From positions 606,001 to 670,000 of the forward strand of contig OY811986.1 of NCBI GenBank assembly GCA_963681505.1: a stretch of DNA of 64,000 nucleotides, given 5' to 3'. Position 1 is the stretch's first letter. Every line of letters begins with the position of its first letter. The notes under the pieces are model-generated. The model was not told where the DNA came from, made no database searches, and saw nothing but the letters and a program-made list of their open reading frames with translations. Below are positions 39,701-51,800 of the stretch, one piece after another. This stretch comes from Eunapius fragilis. Its lineage: Eukaryota > Porifera > Demospongiae > Spongillida > Spongillidae. Position numbers and translations under genes: made by a program.

Positions 39701-40210
39701 GTGGCATATGGTGAGTCAGGTGTGTACTTCACTGGACCAATAGCCGTTGGAGCGACCCTCATGTAAGCCTGGGGATGAGGGTTAAAATTCAAACCATGCA
39801 ACATTAAATTTGCAATGCTTTCACTCATACATATAATATGCTCCACACATACACGCACATACACACACTTGCACACACACACACACACATCACATACACG
39901 TATGTGCTTCAGTGGTCTTAATCCAGTGACCGTGGTCGTACAGTTCACCAGCGTTGGCCCATCAGGTCTCCAACTTCTCTACCCTTATGGGTTTGAGGTT
40001 CAGTGTGCCGGGACCACCTCCCTCCTGGAAGGGACAGCCATCAAGGTGGATGGGGAAACCGCCATAGTTCAGTTCCCCTCCTGTCCTGCTGGGGTCACCC
40101 CCTCTGCCATATACTACTGCTGGAGGACTGACCCTTGTAGCTTCAAGATGTGCCCAATATACAGCGAGTCCCTTCCCTCCCCTCCCTTCTACCTGCCCAT
40201 TTCTAAGTAG
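36719..40210 (+). CDS. SIAE: Sialate O-acetylesterase, paralogue 1 (514 aa)
   Basis: Eight exons: 36719-36767, 36891-37049, 37247-37419, 37534-37672, 37848-38025, 38822-39092, 39485-39762, 39913-40210. They total 1,545 nt with consistent phases. Exon 1 encodes a signal peptide ([16 protein letters not shown]). Exon 2 has the [12 protein letters not shown] block. Exon 3 has [15 protein letters not shown] with the nucleophile Ser in GQSNM. Exon 5 has [19 protein letters not shown] and [10 protein letters not shown]. Exon 6 has [19 protein letters not shown] and [11 protein letters not shown]. Exon 7 has [10 protein letters not shown] and [14 protein letters not shown] with the catalytic His. 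Exon 8 ends [19 protein letters not shown]. This follows human SIAE (523 aa) end to end. The product is predicted to be a secreted or lysosomal enzyme removing O-acetyl groups from sialic acids. All active-site blocks are intact. Confidence 0.92.
38026..38600. repeat. 28-bp minisatellite starting at SIAE-1 exon 5 donor, about 20 copies
   Basis: Units GTATTGATATGATCAGCCTA + CCTTACAAG begin at the donor itself. Each unit recreates the exon end (AAG) and GTATTG. The SIAE-2 intron 5 carries the same array (42,700-43,310). Confidence 0.92.
39093..39356. repeat. 43-bp minisatellite spanning SIAE-1 exon 6 donor, about 6 extra copies
   Basis: Each unit contains the last coding block (CCCCTTTGGGTTTGTACAG) followed by GTATGGG, so every unit is a plausible 5' splice site. 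One unit is 2 bp short. SIAE-2 has the equivalent at 44,282-44,586. Confidence 0.92.
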
Positions 40211-40383
40211 ACAACTTAATGGACAAGTTAGAGACTGAACTAGGGAGGCGTTATAGTTGAGGTGTAGGGGTGGAGTGTTCAGTATGTAGGGCCATGTTGC
40301 ATGTATATTGATGAGCAGACGTTTTCTTAAAGGATATGTAAATAGAATACTGTGTTGTGCTGTCCTTGTGGACAGAAGGTTAA

Positions 40384-40384
40384 T

Positions 40385-40424
<40 letters not shown>
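40384..40424. repeat. (CA)n microsatellite
   Basis: Dinucleotide run in the 3' flank of SIAE-1. Confidence 0.95.
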
Positions 40425-40426
<2 letters not shown>

Positions 40427-40708
40427 CACACTACTCATCCTGTTGATTAGAATGCAATCCTGTTAAGGCGTGCCAATACATCATATAAGAGCAGTAGAAG
40501 ACAGACAAGGTACACTCATCCCATTAGTTTCTTCACTACGAAGAAGATGAACACTTCTTTAATGGACTTTGTCATATAAGTGGAACAAAGTCCAGACCTT
40601 GAGATATATAATTTATGGCAGACTCAGCCTCCTAGGGAATCCTGTTATTAAGAACTGGTCATTTTCATTATGCTTATAACATAATACTGATATTCTTTAT
40701 TTGGGGTC

Positions 40709-40934
40709 GAGGCAGCGAAAAGGGACCTAGCACATATTATAAAAATTTCCAGGAAGGAGCAAAGTCCACGCGTGCAATAAAAATGTATGTGTAATTAAAA
40801 ATTCAGGACCCTGTAAACTCCATGATGGACAGGCTAATTTCCAGTGCGTAAGAAAGAAGTTGTAGAGGACAATAGGTGTCTCTTAGAAAATGAATTAATT
40901 TGAAAACTTGGCGCTAGGTCCCTTTTCGATCCCA
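40709..40934. mobile_element. MITE-like hairpin element, family member C
   Basis: Termini GCGAAAAGGGACCTAGC and inverse GCTAGGTCCCTTTTCGAT. The core has AATGTATGTGTAATTA, AATTCAGGACC and GTGCGTAAGAA, homologous to members A (10,938) and B (35,310). It lies in the promoter-side 50-270 bp before the SIAE-2 start. Confidence 0.75.
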
Positions 40935-40981
40935 CTTCATCTGACGTAATCCATCGTGTGGGTCTGGGTACCAGACATACA

Positions 40982-43900
40982 ATGGCTCTGCTACACATGA
41001 CGCTCTTGGTCCTAATGGCCCAAGGTTAGCCGGACTAAAGTCCCGCGCTGTTAATTGCATTTTTTTCTTCTAGTCTTGTGCGTAGCCATGGCAGCCAACA
41101 CGTTTCGCTTTGGCAACATGTTCGGGGACCACATGGTACTTCAGAGAGCGCCTAGGTCGGCCAACATCTGGGGCTACATCGAGGGATGCGACCAGGTCAC
41201 CGTGGTGTTCCATAGACACATCGCAACGGCCAAGCTGATCAAAGGTTAGGTAGCCGTGGGAGAGAAAAACGTAAGGACAGCCAGACGACCTAGTTGGGCG
41301 TAGCCAGACGACCTAGTTGGGCGTAGCCCGACTAGCTGCGTAGGTCCCACGTGCGCGAGTATGGTTTGTACACACAGGGGGCGGGGCTCCCAAAATCACT
41401 TGGTTTCTTCTCTCGTTACAGACAACGCGACCATGTGTCGGTGGGTTGTGTCTCTTCCTCCTACCAGTGCCATTGGGCCTTTCAGAATCACCGCCACATC
41501 CAACGCGTCCGAGTCCATCTCCCTCAGTGATGTGCTCTTTGGAGATGTGTACATCTGCAGTGGCCAGAGCAACATGCAGTTCACCGTATCAGAGGTGGGC
41601 ATCATTTAGAGGCGTAGACTTTATTATAGTTCATGTGCAAAGCATAGTACAAATTTAATGATAGGGAGAGAACATGAGGTATAGTTAATGATCTGTTTCC
41701 CTTTGTAGGTGTTCAACTCCACAGAGGAGATAGCAATGGCGGCTAACTATTCTTACATAAGGCTGTTCACAGCTTCTCTTCAGTCTTCAAGCACACCTCT
41801 GTTGGAGTTGCTCCAGGTGGAACAGCCATGGAGTGTGGCTAGTCCAGGTATGTAGCCATGGAGTGTGGCTAGTCCAGGTATGTAGCCATGGAGTGTGGCT
41901 AGTCCAGGTATATAGCCTGTACACAGGGTATGGGCAGGTGGTGTGGGCGGGGTGTGGGCAGGTGGTGTGGACAGGTGGTGTGGGTGGGGTGTGGGTGGGG
42001 TGTGGGCGGGTGGTGTGGGCGGGTGGTGTGGGCAGGTGGTGTGGGCGGGTGGTGTGGGCGGGTGGTGTGGACAGGTGGTGTGGGTGGGTGGTGTGGGCGG
42101 GGTGTGGGCAGGTGGTGTGGGCGGGGTGTGCACATGTAGCCCACTGGCTGGTCCTTTAGCCTCCCAACCCCATGGTCCCTTCCCTCCCACCCCTAACCCC
42201 ATCCCCCTCCCACCCCTAACCCCATCCCCTCCCACCCCTAACCCCATCCCCCTCCCACCCCTAACCCCATCCCCCTCCCACCCCTAACCCCATCCCCCTC
42301 CCACCCCTAACCCCATCCCCCTCCCACCCCTAACCCCATCCCCCTCCCACCCCTAACCCCATCCCCCTCCCACCCCTAACCCCATCCCCCTCCCACCTAA
42401 CCCCTATACCTTCCCACCATCCCCTTCTCCACTGCATATTCACACATATTATGATTGTTTGAAGAGCAGTGATGATACCCCCCTCCCTTTCCCTCTTCCC
42501 CCCCCCCCCCCACCCTGATAGCCTCTGTAGGGGGTCCAGACTGGGATTACTTCTCTGCTACCTGTTGGTTCTTTGGAAGGAACCTCTACGACCAACTCCA
42601 GTACCCCATTGGCCTGATAGACACTGACTGGGGAGGTACCAGAGTGGAGGCGTGGTCTTCTCCTGATGCCCTGGCCAAGTGCAATGCTTCCCTTATAAGG
42701 TATTGATAAGATCAGCCTACCTTATAAGGTATTGATATGATCAGCCTACTTTACAAGGTATTGATATGATCAGCCTACCTTACAAGGTATTGATATGATC
42801 AGCCTACCTTATAAGGTATTGATATGATCAGCCTACCTTACAAGGTATTGATATGATCAGCCTACCTTACAAGGTATTGATATGATCAGCCTACCTTACA
42901 AGGTATTGATATGATCAGCCTACCTTATAAGGTATTGATATGATCAGCCTACCTTATAAGGTATTGATATGATCAGCCTACCTTACAAGGTATTGATATG
43001 ATCAGCCTACTTTACAAGGTATTGATAAGATCAGCCTACCTTATAAGGTATTGATATGATCAGCCTACCTTACAAGGTATTGATATGATCAGCCTACCTT
43101 ACAAGGTATTGATATGATCAGCCTACCTTACAAGGTATTGATATGATCAGCCTACCTTACAAGGTATTGATATGATCAGCCTACCTTACAAGGTATTGAT
43201 AAGATCAGCCTACCTTACAAGGTATTGATATGATCAGCCTACCTTACAAGGTATTGATATGATCAGCCTACCTTACAAGGTATTGATATGATCAGCCTCC
43301 TCTATAAGGTACTGAATACACATACTATCACATATTTGTACCATCTGTATACAATGTATCCTTCAGTAAGCCTTCAGTAAGCCTTCAGTAAGCCTTTAGT
43401 AAGCCTTCAGTAAGCCTTTAGTAAGCCTTCAGTAAGCCTTCAGTAAGCCTTTAGTAAGCCTTTAGTAAGCCTTCAGTAAGCCTTCAGTAAGCCTTTAGTA
43501 AGCCTTCAGTAAGCCTTCAGTAAGCCTTTAGTAAGCCTTTAGTAAGCCTTCAGTAAGCCTTCAGTAAGCCTTCAGTAAGCCTTCAGTAAGCCTTCAGTAA
43601 GCCTTTAGTAAGCCTTTAGTAAGCCTTCAGTAAGCCTTTAGTAAGCCTTCAGTAAGCCTTCAGTAAGCCTTTAGTAAGCCTTCAGTAAGCCTTCAGTAAG
43701 CCTTCAGTAAGCCTTCAGTAAGCCTTCAGTAAGCCTTTAGTAAGCCTTCAGTAAGCCTTCAGTAAGCCTTTAGTAAGCCTTCAGTAAGCCTTCAGTAAGC
43801 CTTCAGTAAGCCTTCAGTAAGCCTTCAGTAAGCCTTCAGTAAGCCTTCAGTAAGCCTTCAGTAAGCCTTCCTTGTAAGGTGTTCATGCACACTTGAAGGC

Positions 43901-45762
43901 ACATCTACCCAATAGAACATATGCTGTGGCTTTTTTAACAGTCCACCAGAATTGAGAAGTTCTTTCACCAAATCATCCAGGGATCAGACGACCCTACTGG
44001 ATCAGAAGACGACCCTACTTGGCTCCTTTTCCAAGATGGATGGGCCAGGTTTCATTCCAGAGGGTCCGGATCCCAACACAGCCACGGTCCTTTGGAATGC
44101 CATGATTTATCCATTCCTCAATGTGACCATCTTTGGAGCCATCTGGTACCAGGGAGAGGCCAATGCCGGCTACACTAACTACAACTGCACCTTCCCCGCC
44201 ATGATAGACGATTGGAGGGCCAAGTGGTACACATCATCTTATGGGAACACAGACCCCATGTTCCCCTTTGGGTTTGTACAGGTATGGGAACACAGACCCC
44301 ATGTTCTCCTTTGGGTTTGTACAGGTATGGGAACACAGACCCCATGCTCCCCTTTGGGTTTGTACAGGTATGGGAACACAGACCCCATTTTCCCCTTTGG
44401 GTTTGTACAGGTATGGGAACACAGACCCCATGTTCCCCTTTGGGTTCGTACAGGTATGGGAACACAGACCCCATGTTCCCCTTTGGGTTTGTACAGGTAT
44501 GGGAACACAGACCCCATGTTCTCCTTTGGGTTTGTACAGGTATGGGAACACAGATCCCATGTTCTCCTTTGGGTTTGTACAGGTATAAGGCTCTTCTAAC
44601 CATTTGATCAACCAGCTTGTACACCCTGTATATCTCTGTATACTTCTGCATACTAGCACATACGCCTCCATATACCTGCATACAGACATGTACAAATATC
44701 CTCTCCTCCCCATGTAGCTATCAGCTGATGGTACCACCAATGTGACTGTGGGGGGTTTCCCCACAGTCCGCTGGGCACAGACGGCTAACTATGGCTACGT
44801 GCCAAACCCCCGCATGAAGAATGTCTTCATGGCTGTGGCCATGGATCTGGGAGACCCCACCTCCCCCTACGACAGCATCCACCCAAGGGACAAGCAGGAC
44901 GTGGGGGCCAGACTAGCACTGGGTGCCAGAGCTGTGGCCTATGGAGAGTCAGGTGTGTACTTCACTGGACCAATAGCCGTTGGAGCGACCCTCATGTAAG
45001 CCTGGGGACGAGGTATTTGTAGTCACATTGACATAACTTGGCATACGATAATGATGGTCTGGGTACTAGACGAATAATAAGGTAATCAACACATCCATTT
45101 TTCATGAAACATAACTGCATCATCTGGAAACTGTAGAGAACTGATGATGTAGTGAAATTCACTGCTTACACGCCCCCCCAGATCACACAAGGCACACAGT
45201 GGAGGTGATGTGGTTATTTTTCATTGAAAAGTGGATGTGCTAAAGATTGTTACACACACACACACACACACCACACATACCCCACCACACACACACCACA
45301 CACACGTGTACACCCCCACACACACACACCACACTCACACACATACCTCCCCCCACACACACACCACACACACACACACCTGCATGCTCACATGTGTCAC
45401 ACACTTATCACATCACAATCACATGTATATCACGGTATGATTTACCACTCCCACTCTGCAGAAGCCTTAATCCAGTCGCAGTATCAGTGGACTACACCAG
45501 TGTTGGTGCGGATGGGCTCCAATTGGTGTACCCCTATGGGTTTGAGATGGTATGTGGGAATGACACTGCACCCAGCATAGAGGGAACAGCCATCAAGGTG
45601 ATTGGAGGGACAGCTATAGTGGAATTCTCATCTCCCTGTCCTGGGGGTGTGTTCCCCTCTGCCATATACTACTGCTGGAGGACTGACCCTTGTAGCTTCA
45701 AGATGTGCCCAATATATAGCGAGTCCCTGCCCTCCCCTCCCTTCTACCTGCCTCTGACCTAA
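40982..45762 (+). CDS. SIAE: Sialate O-acetylesterase, paralogue 2 (540 aa)
   Basis: Eight exons: 40982-41024, 41074-41244, 41422-41594, 41709-41847, 42522-42699, 43942-44281, 44718-44995, 45462-45762 (1,623 nt). The signal peptide is [14 protein letters not shown]. It keeps [22 protein letters not shown] and SIHPRDKQ, so it should be active. Very close to SIAE-1 through exons 2-7, including intron repeats. Exon 6 starts with an extra Ser/Thr-rich stretch ([17 protein letters not shown]) of ~23 residues. Exon 8 has diverged more. This points to recent tandem duplication or gene conversion limited to the central part. Confidence 0.92.
41848..42410. repeat. SIAE-2 intron 4 arrays
   Basis: A 33-bp unit beginning at the exon 4 donor (GTATGTAGCCATGGAGTGTG...) occurs in about three copies to 41,915. 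Then come a GTGGGCGGGTG-rich stretch (41,930-42,135) and a 23-bp C-rich array (CCCCATCCCCCTCCCACCCC) to 42,410. Confidence 0.9.
42700..43868. repeat. SIAE-2 intron 5 arrays: 28-bp then 11-bp units
   Basis: 28-bp donor-anchored units (as in SIAE-1) run to ~43,310. From 43,366 to 43,868 there are about 46 copies of an 11-bp unit, AAGCCTTCAGT or AAGCCTTTAGT. The C/T site forms an irregular binary pattern. Confidence 0.92.
44282..44586. repeat. 43-bp minisatellite at SIAE-2 exon 6 donor, about 7 extra copies
   Basis: Same unit as in SIAE-1 with one more copy. Each contains the exon end TTTGTACAG and donor GTATGGG. Confidence 0.92.
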
Positions 45763-45873
45763 GAGGCTACCCACCTCCTCACCCTCCCTCCTCCCCTCTG
45801 TCACCCAGTTCTGTTGCCCGTGTCACTGTTCTGTACAGTGTTAAATGACATGTTCCCCCCCCCTCCCCCTGCT

Positions 45874-48800
45874 ATGAAACGGGTCTGGGCACGAGAGTAT
45901 ATTTTCTTGGGGGGTGGCGATTGTGCGAGTAAGGTGGCGGTTTTGCTATGTATGATTTCAGCAGGTGAGTGCCTCATTAAGACAGCTGCATATGACATTT
46001 CTCACCCAAAGCCTTGGCACAAGCACCGTTGCGCTTCGCAAACATGTACGGCGACCACATGGTTTTGCAGCGCGGAAAGCCCGCCAACGTGTGGGGCTTC
46101 GTGCAGGGCTGCAGTTCTGTAACGGTGGGGTTTAACGGCAAGATGATCAGCGCCACCGTCACCATCGTGCAAGGTTCGCGAGCGGTGCACACACACATTG
46201 TGAGATACATGTCATGGGTTGGTAGTTCTACAGTGGAAATCGTGGTACTTGATCCTAAAATTTTTCTTCATGTGAAGTTTGGTCACTTGAATGTATTTTG
46301 ATTAATGAGAACGTATATAAAAATCTAACAACGCTCATTTGTTGTATATGTGTTTTTCAATAAGCATTCACAACTAGAATGCGTCACGTGACTTTTTGGT
46401 TTCACTACGATTATTGATAGTAAACAAATTACCATTTATAGTTTTAGGCACATTTCTCTCTCGCACGGCTACGAATCATTACGAATCATGGCACATAAGG
46501 AGAGTGGCCGTTTTACCATCGTTTGCTCGAGTTAGATTTTTAGTCCGGTAAAAGGAAACGGTGTTTTCGATTCAGACGCCATATTTGATATCGTTTTGTG
46601 TTAGGCAAGCCGCTTCGCTTTGCACGAATATTATGTCTCGCAAACTTACAAGATAGCGGTACGATCCTTACTTTATCGTTTGAACTCGTTTCTATAGTGT
46701 CAACGCGCCATGCATCGCAAAAAAATGCTTTCAAAGAAATGGGGCTTGACAACACAGCCATTTACAATGAATTACATTAAAATAGTAACGTTATTCAAGT
46801 TATCCACTAGTTATCGATTATGGCTGAGGGCGTTGGTAGTGTTGTTGAAAGCGAAAACGGTTCTTTTCAGAGCCAAATCACTCGTCGCTTGCCGAGAAAG
46901 GCTAGTCGAGCTGCAATGTCTGCTTGGCAACCACTTTGTGTGAAATAATCGCCAAGGGGAGACCCGCGAGCGGGGCAGCAGCGAAACGGTCCGTACACGA
47001 CGAAGAGAGAAGGACTGCAGCTGCAATTGCAAAAAGTGCCACAAAGGAGTTGCAGTCTCTAGGTGATTTTATGCCTAACCTTGCTGATACGCATGCAAGA
47101 ACACTTGCATTGCGATTATACTACATTGAATTGGCAGATGGCGTATCTCCCATTCGTGCTCGAAACAAAGTTAGTCAAATGTTCTTGGTAAGGGTGATAA
47201 CAGTAAAAAGATGGTCTTCGTCGTGGGAAGCTAATGGAAAACAGGATCTATTTGATTATAGGACATGAAGAGTTATAGTCAGTTATACATTATACATGTT
47301 CAGACATGCATATTAAATTGCAAGTGTTGTTATTGGCTGGATGGTAAAGGGATTGATGTGTGTATTCCCTTGCGATGGTGCCTATGTAGTTTTTTGAGAG
47401 CTTTCATTGCTTCATACACTGCAACACTATCTGCTTCATGTGAGTACGCCTCAATCCACTTCCAAGTGTGTTGGGAGAAGGCGGTATGTTGCTTCACTGT
47501 CAGGTGCTGTTCTGACAATGCATGTTGGAGGCTAGTTCGGAGAGCAGTAATACTCTGTCCACAATGTTGTCTACAGTATTGTTTGACATGTGCTCAGCAC
47601 ATTTCAACATGCATGCATTCTGGATGACACTTTGGGCCAAACAGTAGAATGTGTCCATGTCTCTCTGCTTCTTGTTGGATCTCTGTTTTCACACTTGCAA
47701 AATCAGGTTGGATGCTAGCAATGCCCTTAGATCATCCAGTCTCATTTTTTCGATCCCTTTTAAACCTCGCTCTTTACATACTCGTAATGCACCCTTAGCA
47801 ATGGGTGTTCCATCTTGCCCTGGATACCACATTTGCTGTAACACTTTCTTCATCGAATTTGTGGCCAAATCAAATGTTTCAAACCATCCCATTTGTGTAA
47901 TGATTGGTTGCTTGCCTCCATCAGTCATATTCATACGAGCAGTAGACAGTGACCCTTTTTTTACAGCAGTGTGAGAGGGAGCATTATCATATGTCAACAA
48001 CAATTGGCATCCTGGATACAAATGTTCGAATTGATCAATAATTATTCATTACATTATCGTGCTTCCATGTTCCATCACTTTTGGGCTCAATGGTTTCTAG
48101 TCCCAACCAGCCTTGGCATGGAACTGAGACGCCACTTACCATAATGGTAGCTCCATCTCCTTTTGGCTTCATATGGTAAGCATCATCACTTACCCAAGCA
48201 AACCGGTTCCCTTCATTTGCATACAAAATGCACTCATCATGGTTGCCATGAAGAAGAGGTTTTTCACCTGCAGGGAGGTTGGGCCATTCTGGTTTTCCAG
48301 TTGCCTCACTTAAAATTGGCAGACGTGGCTTTAAAGCCAACATTTGCTTTACCCATTCGTTACGATAGGTAACAACATCCTGGTCCTCGTGTCGATCACA
48401 AAAAGGAGCTCTGGATGAATCAGCCCACTTATAGCCCAGCTTGTGCATCCAACGCAGAACAGTCATTCGTGATACCTGACGTGAGTGGTATCTAGCATCA
48501 TGAAGATCTAGAAGTTCTGGTGACACAACGTCTGGATCATTGAAAAGAACATTTTTGATGTAATTTAGCAATTGTTGAATTGTCAAATAACCATCTTTAT
48601 GCTTGCCACCTTGTTTGAGCCTATTTTTAATCCAGCTTTGTAGCTCAAACACAAGGGCTGGACTACCAAAAAGAAGTGATGGATCTCTTTCTTCATGTTC
48701 GCTTCGATGATCCAACAAAGCATCTTCTCCAATAGATTCCCAAGACGAAGACCATCTTTTCACTGTTGCCGCACTCACCAAGAACATTTGACTAACTTTG

Positions 48801-51800
48801 TTTCGAGCACGAATGGGAGATACGCCATCTGCCAATTCAATGTAGTATAATCGCAATGCAAGTGTTCTTGCATCCGTATCAGCAAGGTAAGGCATAAATT
48901 CCGCTAGAGACTGCAACTCTTTCGCGGCACTTCTTGCGATTGCAGCTGCAGTCCTTCTCTTCACCGTGCTCATCAGCAAAATCTTGCTGGCTCGCTGTAC
49001 GGACCGTTTCGCTGCTGCCCCAGCTCGCGGGTCTCCCCTTGGAGATTTCTTCACACAAAGTGGTTGCCAAGCAGACATTGCAGCTCGACTAGCCTTTCTC
49101 GGCAAGCGACGAGTGATTTGGCTCTGAAAAGAACCGTTTTCGCTTTCAACAACACTACCAACGCCCTCAGCCATAATCGATAACTAGTGGATAACTTGAA
49201 TAACGTTACTATTTTAATGTAATTCATTGTAAATGGCTGTGTTGTCAAGCCCCATTTCTTTGAAAGCATTTTTTTTTTGCGATGCATGGCGCGTTGACAC
49301 TATAGAAATGAGTTCAAACGATAAAGTAAGGATCGTACCGCTATCTTGTAAGTTTGCGAGACATAATATTCGTGCAAAGCGAAGCGGCTTGCCTAATACA
49401 AAACGATATCAAATATGGCGTCTGAATCGAAAACACTGTTTCCTTTTACCGGACTAAAAATCTAACTCGAGCAAACGATGGTAAAACGGCCACTCTCCTT
49501 ATGTGCCATGATTCGTAATGATTCGTAGCCGTGCGAGAGAGAAATGTGCCTAAAACTATAAATGGTAATTTGTTTACTATCAATAATCGTAGTGAAACCA
49601 AAAAGTCACGTGACGCATTCTAGTTGTGAATGCTTATTGAAAAACACATATGCAACAAATGAGCGTTGTTAGATTTTTATTTACGTTCTCATTAATCAAA
49701 ATACATTCAAGTGACCAAACTTCACATGAAGAAAAATTTTAGGATCAATTAAGTACCACGATTTCCACTGTACGGCTAGGCGCATGTTTAATGTTGGAAC
49801 AGTTAATATATTAATAGCACCTAGTTAAGTTGATAAATTTCACTTTGTGAAGGAATGATAACGTGCTGGTAGTACTATTTTTAGACCTGCTGTCTTTTGG
49901 GGGGGGGGGGGGGGGGGGGGGGGTTAATCCACCCTACTGACGAACTGGATCACAACACCACGCCATTGTTTAACCCTGTAAAATACATATTTTGCGGCTG
50001 CGGGTTTAACCCCGTTCCCTTTTCACTTCCAGGAAGCAGTACCTGCCAGTGGAATGCCACTCTTCCCAGCACAACCAAATCAGGGCCCTTCAACATCACA
50101 GTCACATCTGGCACCTCCACTGCTACCATCAGTGACGTCCTCTTTGGAGATGTGTACTTCTGTGGGGGTCAGGGCAACATGCAGTTCACTGTATCTCAGG
50201 TTGGTACCCAGTCCATTGCATCACCGGTGCCCAGTCTTTTGTATGGCCAACCCCTCATATTATTGATCTACCCTTCTCTATGAGGTCATTTCTACAGCCA
50301 ATTGTAATTTTTTATGGCTTCATGGTAAATCTTTAGAGGAGGGATTATTGGCTAGGATATTTGGCTAGGACATTGGCTAGGATATTGGCTAGGATATTGG
50401 CTAGGACATTGGCTAGGATATTGGCTAGGATATTGGCTAGGACATTGGCTAGGATATTGGCTAGGATATTGGCTAGGACATTGGCTAGGATATTGGCTAG
50501 GATATTGGCTAGGACATTGGCTAGGATATTGGCTAGGATATTGGCTAGGATATTTGATACTATTTATAATTCAAACTATACAAACATTTCATTTCATACC
50601 ACTGTCCTCATTCATATTAGGAGTGTTTAAATCATATAGCAGCACATATCCTATTTTAGCCCTGCTGGAGTAGCCATTTTCCCTCAGTCTTAGATCATCA
50701 ATCCCTGTAATGAGCCATTTTTCTCCTGTCTTAGGTTATCAATGCCAGTGCTGAGATAGCTAAGGCTAAGAGCTATCCCAGTGTGCGCCTGTTCACAGCA
50801 GGGCTCAACACCTCGGCTACACCCCTGTCTGAACTGGTCCAGGTGTTGCAGCCATGGTCTGTGGGAAGTTCAGGTGAGAGGGAACAGAAGGAGGAAGGGA
50901 GAAGGGAAAGGCGTGGGGAGGAGGAAGGAGGGTGAGGCATGGGGAGGAGGAAGAAGGGAGAGGCAGGGGAGGAGGAAGAAGGGAGAGGCATGGGGAGGAG
51001 GGTTGCCAGGGCATGAGTAGCTAGGCTTGCCACACCCACTTCATGAGTCAACACTGCTGAATAGTTCCAAGGACAAGCACTTGTTTGTGGTACATTATGA
51101 GATCATTAAAAGCGACTGCAGGGGGGTTTTCCCCTGTGACATAATTTCTCCACTGACATGTAATTATAGCCGTATAATGGACCTTTCACTTTTCAGATAC
51201 TAGCTCTAATTAAAGCCCCTTCCTTACATGTTACTTGCGTGCTATAAAATCCCTTCCTTTACATGTTTAGCATCTGTCAATGGTGGCAACTGGACATACT
51301 TCTCAGCAGTGTGCTGGTTCTTTGGCCAGTACCTGTATGACCACCTGCAGTATCCAGTGGGCCTCATTGTCTCCAGCTGGAACAACACTCCCATAGAGTC
51401 TTGGTGCTCACCAGATGTTCTGGCAAAGTGCAATTCAACAAGCCACAGGTAAATGGGAGGAGGAAGAATGAGGAGTTTATTACATAGGGCCAAACAGTGT
51501 ATACATTTACACACACTATTACTTCTTCTGGCCCTAAAGCGTTTACCACCTCCTCCCATCCCTACCATACCCTCCTCCTCCCATCCCTACCATACCCTCC
51601 TCCTCCCATCCCTACCATACCCACCTCCTCCCATCCCTACCATACCCTCCTCCTCCCATCCCTACCATACCCTCCTCCTCCCATCCCTACCATACCCTCC
51701 TCCTCCCATCCTACCATACCCTCCTCCTCCCATCCCTACCATACCCTCCTCCTCCCATCCCTACCATACCCTCCTCCTCCCATCCCTACCATACCCACCT

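Larger units (their letters stand above)
46231..49770 (-). mobile_element. Tc1/mariner-type transposon with ~1-kb inverted arms
   Basis: Both ends are CAGTGGAAATCGTGGTACTT (inverted), flanked by TA on each side (46,229-46,230 and 49,771-49,772), the Tc1/mariner target signature. The inverted similarity extends about 1.04-1.08 kb (46,231-~47,270 against ~48,690-49,770). Both arms therefore carry the 5' part of the transposase gene, facing inward. It sits in intron 2 of SIAE-3. The arms differ by point changes and small indels, so the insertion is not very recent. Confidence 0.88.

Noticed and set aside
42180..42410. Telomere-like CCCTAACC repeat
   Set aside because: The unit is a 23-bp C-rich minisatellite containing CCCCTAACCCC, not tandem CCCTAA, and it lies inside SIAE-2 intron 4.
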